From Aquilaria yunnanensis (lineage: Eukaryota > Streptophyta > Magnoliopsida > Malvales > Thymelaeaceae), in contig CM077600.1 in the NCBI GenBank assembly GCA_039654915.1, forward strand, positions 26,272,953 through 26,336,952: a stretch of DNA of 64,000 nt. The letters run 5' to 3'. Of the stretch, positions 45,361-57,036 are shown in pieces. Both the position numbers and the translations under genes were made by a program. Position 1 is the first letter of the stretch. Each line of letters begins with the position of its first letter. The notes beneath the pieces are model-generated. The model searched no databases. It was not told the DNA's origin and saw only the letters and a list, made by a program, of their open reading frames with translations.

Positions 45361-48300
45361 TCTAACAAGCTACGTTTTAATTAATAAAACTTCTTTTGCT
45401 TACATATACACTCAAAAACTTTTTCTCAAAATTACTATTGCAAGTTTACAAGGTTTTAAATTTGGAGAAGGATAATTAGGACCAAGAATACTTATTTTGT
45501 TTGTCAGTTAAGTAATTGAAGCTAAAACATAATTAATTGTTTACCTCATTGCTGCACTTACTCCAATGAATATGATATTCTCCCATCCATTCAAATTCAA
45601 GCTGAAATTAACAATGACAATTAGCAAATGAAGAAATTACTCAAATTTAGTTTGCCAAAAAAAAAAAAAAAGTCATTTCACATTATACAGTGGGCGACAT
45701 ATATGTAACTAGATGTATATATCAATTTTATTATATATGTAGGCAATAGGTAGATTAATATTCTAAATACCAAGAAAAAGAAGCACAACTATCGAGTTAA
45801 GTACCAAATTGAAAGGGAATCAACAGCAAGAATAGGGTTATGAAGGTGGCCTGTGAGGATGAGGATAATCATCATGTACCAAATCTCCAAGGACAACATC
45901 ACAGCGGAGGCAATGGAAAGCCTAGCAAAGGCCCACAGCCCTTTCCATGCCAACATCGACAACCCTCCCCATGTCTCCTTGCACCAACCAACCACATACA
46001 CCACCTGTGCCACTGTAATCGCCCAATTAGTCACGTTTAGCGCCACCGCAGCCCCCGTTATGCCCCATTTGAAGCCGTATATGAAAAGGCACAACAACCC
46101 TATACATATATATCATAACAATGTGGATATAGTAGATTGATGAAAATAAATATATTACATGATATGATTTTTGTGATTCAATTCACACGTATGTGTCAAC
46201 TTATCATTATTACCTGTATGCAGGAAAAGGCCTACCAACCATGTCCATGCGAGAACGTAGACCTTACTTTGTGCTTGAAGAAACTTTTGCACCGGAAACG
46301 AGAGGATGGAGGAAAAGAGTTGAGGGATGCAGAGGATGGTGAACTTTCCGGCGTGGTGTGCAGTGTCGTGGTGTTGACCAAGAAGCTTAAGGATAGGGGT
46401 GGCGAATAGATAGAGTGGTAGGATGAGGAGGCAGCAGAAGAACATGATGATGGAAGATCGTTGAAGGTACACGCCCAGCATGTGAAGTTGGCCTGCACCA
46501 AATGCCTGCCCGCATAATGTCTCGCTCGCACTAGCCATTCCGTACTACAATCACAATAAGTGAACTATACATATCTTAGATTTTTCTCTTGCATTTATTG
46601 CACGTCAGCACTTTAAAAAAAGTATGAAAACAATATAACGCATAAACATGATATAGCTCCTAAAATAGTTGAAACATTTGGATTTGGTACATAGATTAAA
46701 AGAAAAAAAAATTGTTTGTTATTTTCACTTTTATTCTTAATATTTTATATATAAATCAAGAAAGATAAAAAAAAATAAATAATAAATAATAGTTTAAGAA
46801 ATAATATAATACAATAACATACCGCATATAAAAATGTTATAGCATAAGAAAAAATATATTAAAATAATTTGAGCACCCAGCACCATTTTTGGTATAGATA
46901 GTGTTGGTGAATGAAACATTATGTACACACTTAGAGTACCAAGGAGTAATATTTTCTTTTAATTCCAGAATTTGGGAATGGGACCCCATTTTTTAAAAAA
47001 TTCACGTGGATGTGCACAAATTGTGAATAAGATAAGAAGCTACATAAAACTTAATACTACTCTTCATCCTCTCATTTCAAAATTTGTCACTTTACCCTTA
47101 GTATAACAACCGCAAGAATTCAGAATATTCATCATACTACTTTCAATCCCTATTATATATGTTATCTTGTTCCTTCTAAAATAATTGTAAAATAAAAATA
47201 ATGCGGCATCCCTAGAACATATGTCCCTCACACTTTTATTTTTGGTTAACCTAGAACCACTAGTCTCAAGTGTGTGCTAGTGATCTAACTTCGTTCAGGA
47301 GCCCCAAGGGCATTTGCTTTAACCGAATTGGGGATACTCAAAATGCCTGGTTTGGCTGTTCAATAGTAGCAGGCGATCAAGAAGAACAATGCCCTAAACT
47401 GAGTTAACACCATCACATAAGCTGCAAACCAAACTTGAGGAGCGAGGGGGTGTCGAACTCGTGACCTCGGGCTCAAGGAACAACACCCTTACGATTGCAC
47501 TTGCACCGCTCCCATAGGGGCTTTGTCCCTCAAACGTTTTACTTCTCCATCGCACACTTTCCTGTATTGTTAATGCTCTACTAGATGGATGTAAGTAAAG
47601 TAAAAATATTTATCTTAATCCTTTAAATATCAGGACTAGAAAGTAGAAAATTATAATTTTTGAAACAAAAATTATGAAAGTGGATTCTAAATTTGAAGAA
47701 AAAAAGTGCTACATTAATTTTTGTTTTTTTATTACTCAGAATACAATACAATATAAGACATTACCATGTTATATAAGTGAGAAAAATTGACAATTGGGTA
47801 AGGTTTCTACTTCTAAAAATACTTAAACAATTTTAGTGCACATTGAAGTGGCTATTAGACCAAGCCTGCATTAACTTTATAAATTGGATAATTGGGGACC
47901 GCACTTCTTAAGTTAAGCTTATAAAACACTTCCGACTTTTAACTCAGAGTTACGGAACTAGATATAATTTCACTTTATTAAAATCACACTAAGTAGTAAT
48001 ACTATAAATAAGTTGCTTTTTCACTTGACTTATAATCCATCCTGTGTGGTTGGGCTCTTCATTCCCTGCTGGTTCTATTTACCCATTTTCTTTTTTGTGT
48101 GAATTTTTTTGTCTTTTATTTTTTTCGTCAGTCTGTGTCTCCTCTCCTATAAAATCTTCCTTGTTGGCTGATCAAGAAACTTATAATTGAAATTAACCCA
48201 ACCCCAGATTCTATTATTCACTGCGCTTTCTCTTTCAGCTGTGTTCTGGTTTTTACGTAAAGAGATAAAGACAAATAAAACTCTAGTAAACTTTTCTAAA

Positions 48301-48479
48301 GCCAAAAGGACTTTGGCTATAGCTAGTAGCTCCATGTAATTACAAACCCAAACCCATGAAAATAAACAAGAAACATAATTTTTTTTTTTGTATAAGAATA
48401 TTAAAGAAGAGACAGATTTAAATTAACAGAGTGATAATTTTTCGCTTCAAATCAGTTCTGAAGGTAAATATGCGTTAGA

Positions 48480-48517
<38 letters not shown>

Positions 48518-49147
48518 GTATATATTTCGCACGGCCTTGATTAATGTCACTGGAGAAATTTTTGTTTTACCAAGTGCCAAAACAACTCTATCAAATAAAT
48601 CGTCTTGAAAAAGGGGGGAAAAAAAAAGAACGTAGGGAAATGATTTGAAGCAATTAATTGTATTTTCAACTAATATAATGGAGCTGAAGCTAATTTTGGT
48701 TGATTAATCCCAGTAAAGTTCATCTAATGGTGGGAAACGTAAATCATGGTTTTAGGAGTAATTGACAAGCAAAAATGAAAACATTTAAGCTACTGATGTG
48801 TAATAATCAGAGAGTTAGGGGAGAGAAGCTAAGCGAACCAGGAAGCCAAAAGCGAATGTGGCGAAGACGGAAACAGAAATGGCAACGGCGGAGAGCTCAA
48901 GTTCGCCGATGTGACCGGCAATGATGTTGGTGACGGAGTTGATTCCATACTGGCAAACGATCTGGAACACCACCGGTCCGGCGATTCGCCACGTGTTCGC
49001 CGTCTCTGACCAAAAAATGCCCTTTGCTTGCTTCATGCTCGTTAAGGAGGGGTAGTCGCCGTCTCCGGTGGTTGTCGTGTCGTCGGCCTGCGGTGGCTGG
49101 ACCTCCGTTTCGATGACGTTGGGGGCCATATTTTCTTTCTGAGACAT
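39735..49147 (-). CDS. DETOX/MATE efflux transporter, copy A, eight exons, 514 aa
   Basis: Multi-antimicrobial-extrusion carrier: moves organic solutes across membranes against H+ or Na+. Exons (high to low): 49147-48839, 46544-46214, 46099-45805, 45601-45545, 45257-45019, 40654-40536, 40336-40250, 39842-39735. All borders are GT/AG, phases agree, and the sum is 1545 bp with TGA at 39737-39735. Motifs: acidic N-terminus, VCQYGINSVTNIIAGHIGEL, ASETLCGQAFGAGQ, LFLHTGLLCLFIY, CLNLNGWENIIFIGVSAAM, SVRVSNELGR, GVAIGGGWQALVAYINLACY, LGMISGTAVQTLLLL and WAGEGTVLSD near the C-terminus. Length is normal for plant DETOX (about 500 aa, 12 helices). Start ATG 49147 is chosen because MSQKE is conserved in copy B; an upstream ATG at 49231 is not. 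Intron 5 is 4.36 kb owing to a LINE ending 13 bp before the exon 6 acceptor, which may weaken splicing. Confidence 0.92.
40690..41090 (-). pseudogene. LINE RNase H (RVT_3) remnant
   Basis: The minus strand reads AENSDQAVGFAI, HVGADALHLAALAICWGVKK, IVVGSDSSVLISKLINK and STNGVAHTLARKSL. The EAxAxxxg helix, DS catalytic strand and N-x-VAHxLA helix of RVT_3 are recognisable, although the Glu of the EALA helix is Asp-Ala. It lies at the 3' end of the LINE just before the A-tail. Confidence 0.75.
41195..43350 (-). pseudogene. LINE ORF2 endonuclease and reverse transcriptase remnant
   Basis: The endonuclease part includes FLYLGFHGMEFT-type sequence, RLNRCLSTLAWKQMFPRAYV and FVASDHYGAF, the SDH catalytic block of APE-like L1 endonucleases. 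The RT part has KLNFTYITLISKVHNPRSVM then SRPINLCNVLYKLISKVLVN, KGTPSHFYSFLFYVEGLSAL and SHLLFADDNFLF, so the FADD active site survives. Four or more frame changes separate these blocks. Confidence 0.85.
43680..44640 (-). pseudogene. LINE ORF1 remnant (DUF4283 / zinc-knuckle type)
   Basis: Pieces include LNAPFDWFQEDIADMLG, MVEDDNGQRWFYIKYEKLPE and FCYRCGKFDHIE, then the downstream Pro/Ser region. The 'FxY E-LPxFCYxCGxxxH' string is typical of plant LINE ORF1 proteins. Several stops make it non-functional. Confidence 0.75.
45288..45355. repeat. (CT)n(AT)n microsatellite in DETOX copy A intron 4
   Basis: About 15 CT units followed by about 14 TA units. The matching intron in copy B holds a pure (CT)n tract at about 53762-53813 without the (TA)n run, so the tract has diverged since duplication. 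Confidence 0.9.
47270..47515 (-). mobile_element. possible tRNA-derived SINE in DETOX copy A intron 1
   Basis: Read on the minus strand, a tRNA-like head GGAGCGGTGCAAGTGCAATC (weak A box) is followed about 35 bp later by CACGAGTTCGACACCCC, a fair RNA polymerase III B box. A body of about 170 bp follows. The matching region of copy B differs. No clear A-tail or target duplication was found, so this is tentative. Confidence 0.4.
48481..48526. repeat. (AT)n microsatellite
   Basis: TA repeat with single G interruptions in intron 1 of DETOX copy A. Confidence 0.9.
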
Positions 49148-50033
49148 TATACGAGATGCATGAGAAATATTAACCTCTGTATATATTTGATGCTGTGCGG
49201 GTGCTCTTCTCTCACGTACAAAAGAAGACAACTTCTACGTCGGCAAGAAAAACACTGATATTTGCATTTGCTCAATTTTTTGATGTTCGAATTTTCTGGC
49301 CAAATAAACCATAGATGGCGAAAATTGCGAAATAAATCACTGGTTTGCTAAAATAGAAACAAAATTTCCAAAGTGCAAACATAAAAAAATAGTAGCATTA
49401 CCAGAAGAGTCATAGTGTAATATATAAGATGATAGATCACCTAACATGAAGTTGCAATAAATACTTCATTTTATTCCATTCTATAGTAATGATCTGGCTA
49501 GTGGATGCCAAATCTGATTTAGCAACCCAGTTTCCTGAAGGCTACAATGTGGAGCTACTTTTTAGTTGGCAGCGACCCACTGCTGATTGTAAAAGCCCAA
49601 AGCTCAAAATTCAGTTCAAGTGGAAATGAGTTTACTAGTAGTTAAAATTCTGATTCAGATTTGATGAAAACGGTTTGCTGTGTAATATTAATGTAATTAT
49701 ATATATGTTAAAAAGATTGAATTTTTAAATAATTAAATTTGGAATTTGATTAGTTTCCAAATTTCAACTCTTCCAATTAGTTGATCTTATATGTTTCTAA
49801 AGATATACTTTATAATGGTTGATCTAAAACTAATTAGTGTTAAACCATTAAATAATTGCAATAAATTATATATGAGCATTTAGTGTTCACTTTGTCCATA
49901 GTGCGTACAAATATATATAACCCCGGGCATAGAGTTTACGTAGTTACTCCAGGAATACATATATAAATGCAACAAACAAAGGGTATTGAAACCTAGGATA
50001 CTTTTTGAGTTTTCTTTTTCCTGGGAAGACTTT
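49148..50033. other. spacer between the DETOX genes (promoter of A, 3' flank of B)
   Basis: The first about 60 bp above the copy A start are conserved in copy B (ATTAACCTCTGTATATATTTGA-like), consistent with a 5' UTR. The remainder is AT-rich with no other gene. No TATA box can be assigned with confidence. Confidence 0.5.
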
Positions 50034-50574
50034 TCACCTTTTTGCTTCTGTTTTTTCAGTTGAACCATTAGATAATGCAATATCGGATGGTACGGTGCCT
50101 TCTCCAGCCCATTTTTCCAAACGTTTTGCAGTTTGTTCCACCTGCCAAAAATTAAGAATTATTGTAAGATTGGTTGAATTGTGAGCGAGGATAAAAATAA
50201 TTGGTGTTTTTCAGGCATTTGCAAATCATAAGTGATTTAGATATGCATTTGGATGAAAATTGAGCATTAGTAACAGTACATAGTTTACCTCTTTGCTCCA
50301 ATTGGTTCGGTAAACGACCATTAAGAGCAATAACGTCTGCATTGCGGTTCCAGTGATCATACCTAACCAGAGACCCTATCACCACCAGGAAATTAAACGG
50401 AGTTAACGAAACAAGTTTCCAAAAAACAAAAAAAAAAACAAAATCAGATATATAGCGTAAAATGTTTTACCTCTACACCTAATCTTAGTCTGTAACCAAG
50501 AACAATTCCGAGGGGAAGTCCAAAAAGGTAATAGCAAGCCAAGTTGATGTAAGCAACCAATGCTTGCCAACCAC

Positions 50575-51450
50575 CACCAATAGCCACACCTACATACATA
50601 AGTTGAGTCACCCAAAAAAGAAGATTATTATTATATATGCAGAAAAGGTTTAATGTGAAGATGATGAGTAGGGGAGGGATGATAAATCAGATTCGGAGAA
50701 TGAGTATGTGGGAGATTCTGTCTTGCGGGAAGTGGTGGAGGAAGCAGAAAGACGAGAGGTGGAAGTTCAAGAGTCGGTACAACAAGATAGTTTAAATTCA
50801 AATACAGAGAAGATGCTGGAAAGAATAAATGATCCTGGGGCTAATAGTGTGAGAAACAAAGAGATGGTTCTGGTTCTGGGAAATATGAAGGAGCGGCAAG
50901 ATAATGACCTGGCGCTGGAAGCAAATAATAACTTTGACGGCAAGTAACAATAAAATGGGCGTGGAGGAGTGTTCAAATGGCCCACGTGTAGGGCCTGAGG
51001 GCATGTAAAGGACACTCAAACTAATGTCAGCAGACCAAAAAACATTGATGTGGAAGATGGGCCTGGTGAAATAGAGGAACAGAGGAAGTTGGGCCGTAGT
51101 AAAGACGTTGCATCAGTAGTGCGATCCAAACCAAGTTGGAAGATGGTACACCAGTTATACGGTGAAACCGGGAGGGAAAAATACATCGAAGAAGAAAGGG
51201 GTAAAATCCAAATTTGGGCCCTTAATTTTTATAATTGTCCGAAAATGGTCCCTTAACTTTCTTGAAATATCTACACCTACGTACATTGGTTGAGCCACCC
51301 AGACAGAAGATTGTTACTATTATATGTGCAGAAAAGGTTTAATGTTGAAGATGATTAGTAGGGGACGGATGATAAATCAGATTCGGAGAATGGGTATGTG
51401 GGAGATTCTGTATTGCAGGAAGTGTGGAGGAAGCAGAAAGAGGGGAGGTT
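50575..51450. repeat. direct repeat carrying the exon 6 / intron 5 junction
   Basis: Segment 50575-50762 (end of exon 6, intron edge, LINE start) recurs at about 51264-51450 with about 85-90% match: both contain CACACCTAC / TACACCTAC, GTTGAGYCACCC, ATATRTGCAGAAAAGGTTTA and GATAAATCAGATTCGGAGAA. Between the copies lie about 500 bp of ORF1-like DNA and, at 51210-51255, a TIR-like tail AATGGTCCCTTAACTTT. Confidence 0.8.
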
Positions 51451-53398
51451 CGCCAGAAGGCTCTCAATTTGGAATCGACATGTGGGGCGGAGATGACACG
51501 GACTCTTTCGGAGCTAGAAGCGGCAACTCAAGAGGCGCGAGTTTGAAGGAAATCGCCTGTGCAATGTTACTGGTGAATTCTAATTATCAACGAAGTTTTG
51601 ATTTTGTCTCGCAATGTGCAAAGGGCAGATCAGGGGGATTATTGATTATGTGGGTTGCGGATTGCTTCACTATGTCTTTTTTTTTTTTCTTTCTTGAAGG
51701 GGTGGATTCTTTGGTGTAATTGGCAAATGGAAAAATCTAGAGGAATCCGGTCTAGAGTAAGGAGTTATGGCAGGGTTTTGCTTATTTTCAAAGAAAGTCT
51801 TGATGGTTTATGTTGCAGTGCAGGGGATTTCGATGTAGTTAAAACAAAAGAGGACATAAAATGGTGTGATTTTATTCAATCAGCTGCAGATGAGTTTTAT
51901 GACTTTTTTTCAGAGTCTAGCTTGATAGATTTGTAGTGACAGGGGGTTGGAAATGAGCGGAACTTTTAGGGTGTTGCTGTCGAATTAGTTTTTCCAGATG
52001 TGGCCGAAAATTTTACTCGTTGGTTCGCAGAGGAGATTGTCGGATCATTGCCGGATCTTGTTAAAGCAGAAGGATGTGGGTTTTGGTCCAATACCTTTTA
52101 AATTCTTCAACATGTGGACTAAACATGTGGAGACGATCTTGTACAGAAAGTGTGGAGTAAGGGGAGCTTTGTGCTTAAGGAGAAACTGAAAAGATTAAAA
52201 CTCGAGTTGAAGAAGTGGAATAAAGATGTGTTTTGGATTGATAGACTGCAAACTGGCAAGAGCACAAGACAATCTGAACTACTGGGGTAGAGAAGTGGAA
52301 GTGAGAATTTTAACAGATGAGGAGGTGAGAGTTGTAAACACTCTTGAGAAATTAAGAAAAAGCTTCTTTTGGGGTGTTTTCGGGGAGGGTAGGAAGATTT
52401 GTCGGGTAAGTTGGGATAAAAAACTGGGAGAGTTGAGCGTGGGTAGTATTAGGAGCAGGAATTTAGCATTGCTATGTAAGTGGATTTGGAGGTTCGAGAG
52501 TAATTAATTCAATTTATAGGGAGGATGGGAGGCTGTGAAGATAGGTATTGAGTAGTACATCAGGGTCGGTTTGGGGAGAGATTTTAAGAGTTAAAAACAA
52601 GCTTCAGATTGGTGTTGGAATCGGAGTTTAGGGGGAGGGGATAAAATTAAGTTCTAGGAGGATTCGTGGGAGCGTGATCAGCCTCTTTAAGACTTTGTTT
52701 CCAAGACTCTTTAGTCTGGCTTTGGACAGAAACTGTGGGGTAGGGAAGATGGGGGTTTGGGAGATTAAGAGATGGGTATGGAGAGGGAGGTAGAGGAGGC
52801 AAGCGAGGGGGCATGTTTATATTAGGTAGAGGGAGAACAGTCGGACCTATTGGAATTTAACCATATTTTATCAACATTTCAAGTTTCAAGTACAAAGCAG
52901 GAGGAGCTGTTTTGGAAGCTTAATTGGGATGGCGTGTTTAATGTCAAATCTCTAGTGCAACAGATGGATCAAAATAACTTGCCGGAAGGCAAAAGTAGTT
53001 TGAGCTTCTACTGGAATGGATGGGTTCCACCGAAGTCCAGTACAGGATACATTCAAAGATGAACCTGCAGGAGCTAGGAGTTCAATTGAAAGAAACGAAG
53101 TGCTCATATTGCATGAAGGAAGGTGAATCGACTGATCACTTACTGGTGAACTGTGAAGTGCCAAGTGACATTTGGAATACAATCTTCAGGTGATGGAAAT
53201 GTTCTTTGGTAAAGGGGAAAGATGTGGAATAGGTGACACTGCAAAGCCCGGCTTTGTTCGGGAGCGTTTAGGTGCTGGGTGAGAAGCTGACAGGTTTTGT
53301 TCCAGGTTTTTGCTGCTTGTTTTTCGGCAGCAGCTTTTATGTCTACATGTCCAGCTACTTGCTGGAGTGAGTAATAAAATTCATTTCTGATAAAAAAA
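50650..53398 (+). mobile_element. LINE (L1-type) with internal deletion, in intron 5 of DETOX copy B, antisense
   Basis: Plus-strand blocks in L1 order: ORF1-like acidic region (50700-50945), endonuclease pieces (KGRSGGLLIMWVADCF at about 51630; GDFDVVKTKEDIKW then FFSESSLIDL at 51820-51935; RRLSDHCRILLKQKD at about 52030), a very short RT C-terminus (KLRKSFFWGVFGEGRK, then SRNLALLCKWIWRFE at about 52350-52500) and zf-RVT (ELFWKLNWDGVFNVKS, KCSYCMKEGESTDHLLVNCE at 52900-53165). It ends AATAAAATTCATTTCTGATA plus an A-tail at 53398. The catalytic RT core (FADD) is missing. This insertion is independent of the one in copy A: opposite strand and different position. Confidence 0.82.
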
Positions 53399-53761
53399 AG
53401 TTTATTATATAATATAAGGACTTAAACTATATATATAATCTAACTATTGTGTGAATTAATTAGTCAAAGGAAAAAGCATGTGAGGGTACCTGAGATCACT
53501 GGTTGGACGCTGTTAAGAACCATGGTTATAGCAAGAAAGTAAGCTAGCCTGGAAACAGCACGCTGGACTTGTTTGCTGCTGGTGAAGATGACAGCGAAAT
53601 AGTCCTTCACAATTATCACGATCACCATGAAAATTAGTCCCAACATCAGGGACTCCGCCACCGTTACAAAAACAGAAAACTTGGCTCTTCTTGGATGGCT
53701 CCTTCCCAGTTCATTAGACACCCTAACACTGGAATCAATAATTAATTTATTATTTTGTAGC

Positions 53762-53767
53762 TATCTC

Positions 53768-53813
<46 letters not shown>
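53762..53813. repeat. (CT)n microsatellite in DETOX copy B intron 4
   Basis: About 25 CT units with one G interruption; orthologous position to the tract at 45288 in copy A. Confidence 0.9.
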
Positions 53814-53814
<1 letters not shown>

Positions 53815-54949
53815 ATATACATATATAACAAGCTACGTTTTAATTAATAAAACTTCTTTTGTTTACATATACACTCAAAAACTTTTTCTCAAAATTACTA
53901 TTGCAAGTTTACAAGGTTTTAAATTTGGAGAAGGATAATTAGGACCAAGAATACTTATTTTGTTTGTCAGTTAAGTAATTGAAGCTGAAACATAATTAAT
54001 TGTTTACCTCATTGCTGTACTTACTCCAATGAATATGATATTCTCCCATCCATTCAAATTCAAGCTGAAATTAACAATAGTCACAATTAACAAATGAAGA
54101 AATTAGTCAAATTAAGTTTGGCAAAAAAAAAAAAAAGAGTCGTTTCACGTTATACAGTATGGGACATATATGTAACTATATGTATATATCAATTTTATTA
54201 TACGTAAGTTAATTACCAAATTGAAAGGGAATCGACAGCAAGAACAGGGTTGTGAAGGTGGCCTGTGAGGATGAGGATAATCATCATGTACCAAATCTCC
54301 AAAGACAACATCACAGCAGAGGCAATGGAAAGCCTAGCAAAGGCCCACAGTCCCTTCCATGCCAACATGGACAACCCTCCCCATGTCTCCTTGCACCAAC
54401 CAATTGCATACACCGCCTGTGCCACTGTAATCGCCCAATTAGTCACGTTTAGCGCCACCGCAGCCCCCGTTATGCCCCATTTGAATTCATATATGAAAAG
54501 GCACAACATCCCTATACATGTATATCATAACAACGTGAATATAGTGGACTAATGAAAATATATTACATGATCTTTGTGATTCACATGTACGTATTAACCT
54601 TAACATTATTACCTGTATGTAGGAAGAGACCTACCAACCATGTCCATGCAAGAATGTTGACCTTGCTCTGTGCCTGAAGAAACTTTTGCACCGGGAACGA
54701 GAGGATAGAAGAAAAGAGTTGAGGGATGCAGAGGATGGTGAACTTTCCAGCAAGGTGTGCGACGTCGTGGTGTTGGCCGAGGAGCCTAAGGATGGGAGCG
54801 GCGAAGACGTAGAGTGGTAGGATCAGGAGGCAGCAGAGGAACATGATGATGGAAGACCGTTGGAGGTACACACCCAACATGTGAAGTTGGCCCGCACCAA
54901 AAGCTTGCCCGCAAAGCGTCTCGCTTGCACTAGCCATTCCATACTACAA

Positions 54950-55980
54950 TCACAACAAGTGAACCATACATATTTGACCTTTTTCTCATGCTTAAACTAA
55001 GAAAATCAATATTTTTCAAAGGAGAAAATAAGTGCATTTTAATGTTTCATAATATCCTATTCTTCTTAATTTGTTTGATTTTTTCAAATTTCTCTTTCAA
55101 AAACTTATCAAATGGAAATGGTCAACCATGTGCTAAATCAATGCCAAATGCCATTTTGGAATAATTCTTTTTTTGACAAATGATACTTTATTCTAACTAA
55201 AAATGAGCTAAATGGTATCTTACAAACAAACAAAGAAATAAAACTCTGTAGGACAATAAGAACATAAAATTGACGGCTGAAAGGCTTAGCATTCCTACCA
55301 CATAAAACTTTTTATGAATGAAAGAATTAAAGAATCAGATCACACCAATTCTTCCATCTAAATTAGAAAAAACCTAAAATAGAGAACTCACAAATAGTTG
55401 GAACAAATCCTAGAGCAAGCTAATAATAACTAGAAAGTGTTGAAACTAAGCAAACATCAAAGGTCTGCTAAAAATGAGTATTTATTTTATGCAATTACAT
55501 TCATATCTGTTACTAAACATCTAGCACCCCACTAAGTATAGAATACGGTGAATCTAAAAGAAAACCTATATTTATTATTGGCCACATTCAATTAAGTTTA
55601 TATCCTATGAGAGTCTTAAATCGCTCTTAAACATTAAAATTTGAAAGAGATTATATCCATTATAAAATTTGATAGATAGCAGCTAATAATGTCAGTCAAG
55701 TAATAATCCAATAATGTCAGTCAAGCAATAAATTGAATGAAAGAACCAATCAGATCCAAACTAAAATTCAAATTTGTCTGGAAATGACAGATAATGGTGG
55801 GAAGATAGCAAATGAGAAGAAGTATCAAAGGTAGAGAGAGCGCCGAAGTAAAACTCTAAAAAATAAAATTAAATACTCATGTTCATTTTTGGCTTATTTC
55901 TATATGTGTGTGTGTGTGTGTGTGTGTATGTTAACTTATTAGTATGTTAAGGACGCACAAAGAAGTTTCGAGCGTAAATT
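54950..55980. other. DETOX copy B intron 1, 3' portion
   Basis: AT-rich intron DNA with a (TG)n microsatellite at 55907-55928. A direct repeat TAATGTCAGTCAAG occurs twice near 55690-55725. No gene recognised. Confidence 0.5.
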
Positions 55981-55985
55981 TGTTT

Positions 55986-57036
55986 GAATAAAATTTAAAC
56001 TTGATCCCTTAACTATTCGGTTTGTTATTAAATGGTCCCTTAACTCAAAAAATGCCTCTTGGAGTCCTTTAACTCATATAATTTGTCTTATTTTAGTCCC
56101 TAACATTAATTTAGACTTTACATTTGACAGAATTTGCCTACATGGCACACACATTGCCACGTAACATTCTCTTTAACTCAAAATGGATGACCATATCATA
56201 CAGAAATGAAAATTCAAACCAAAACTGACGTAAACAATAATCTTGAAAACTTGAAACATAAATAACTCAAACTCCATATCTTCCCCAATTCTAACATTAT
56301 CAATCGGTCTTCTCCTCCTCCTCTAGTGCAACAATAATTCATAGAATCTACAATTCGATTGAAAGAGGAAGGCAGAATAGCCACGTTCATCTGTGATTTA
56401 AGCGGGATAGCCGCGTTCATTGGTGATTCGAGCGGCAGGTCAAGGATTCGATAGGTGATTTGATGGTGGTGGTGGCCGCTGTGATTCTTTCCACCTCTTT
56501 GTCGATTTTCGTCACCGTTCAATTCCTTTGATCTTTGTCATTTTCCATCTTGAATCGCTACTCGAATCCCTCCTTCATGTTCAATCTCGATTGTTTACCG
56601 TCTCCATTGATTTCCTCCTCCGTATACGATCTCCTCCTCCAATTGTCCATGCACCTCCACCACTGTCTGGTTCATTTGCCTCTGATCCATTTGTCTCCAG
56701 CTCTGTTCACCATTTCCAATAGTTTGCCTCCACTGTCTGCTCTTCAACTTAGACAGTTGGGATTTATCTATTTTTTAGGTCTCATGATTTTGTGTTTATG
56801 TTTAAATTTCCATATTTATATAAAATGGTCACTTGTTTTAGTTAAATAGGAAGCCACATAGCATTATGGGTGCCACGTGATGTGGGTAAGTTCCATAAAA
56901 AATAGTGGCTAAACTGATAGATGGGACTCGAACTGAATTTGTTGCTTGAGTTATGAGATCTTAATAGTCATTTTTAAAATTAGGGGACCATTTTAGTATA
57001 AAACAAATAGTTAAGGGACTAAATTTGAATTTTATC
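55986..57036. mobile_element. long-TIR DNA element (MULE-like), ~1.05 kb, in DETOX copy B intron 1
   Basis: The left arm (55986-56170) and the complement of the right arm (57036-56850) share ATAAAATTYAAAYTTGRTCC, CTTAACTATT, AATGGTCCC, later GAGTCC and a CACGT-containing block. The interior (56220-56850) is richer in GC and has open frames of 64-104 codons on both strands with no recognised domain, plus a short repeat GATAGCCRCGTTCAT (twice near 56376-56420). Absent from copy A, so inserted after the duplication or lost from A. Non-autonomous. Confidence 0.65.

Noticed and set aside
45840..46140. Plus-strand open frames of 66 and 95 codons, with near copies at 54252-54552
   Set aside because: Their conservation between the two places comes from DETOX exon 3 on the opposite strand.
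49148..49231. Longer DETOX copy A start at ATG 49231
   Set aside because: The 28 extra residues are not conserved in copy B, whereas MSQKE and everything after it are; the upstream part is probably 5' UTR.
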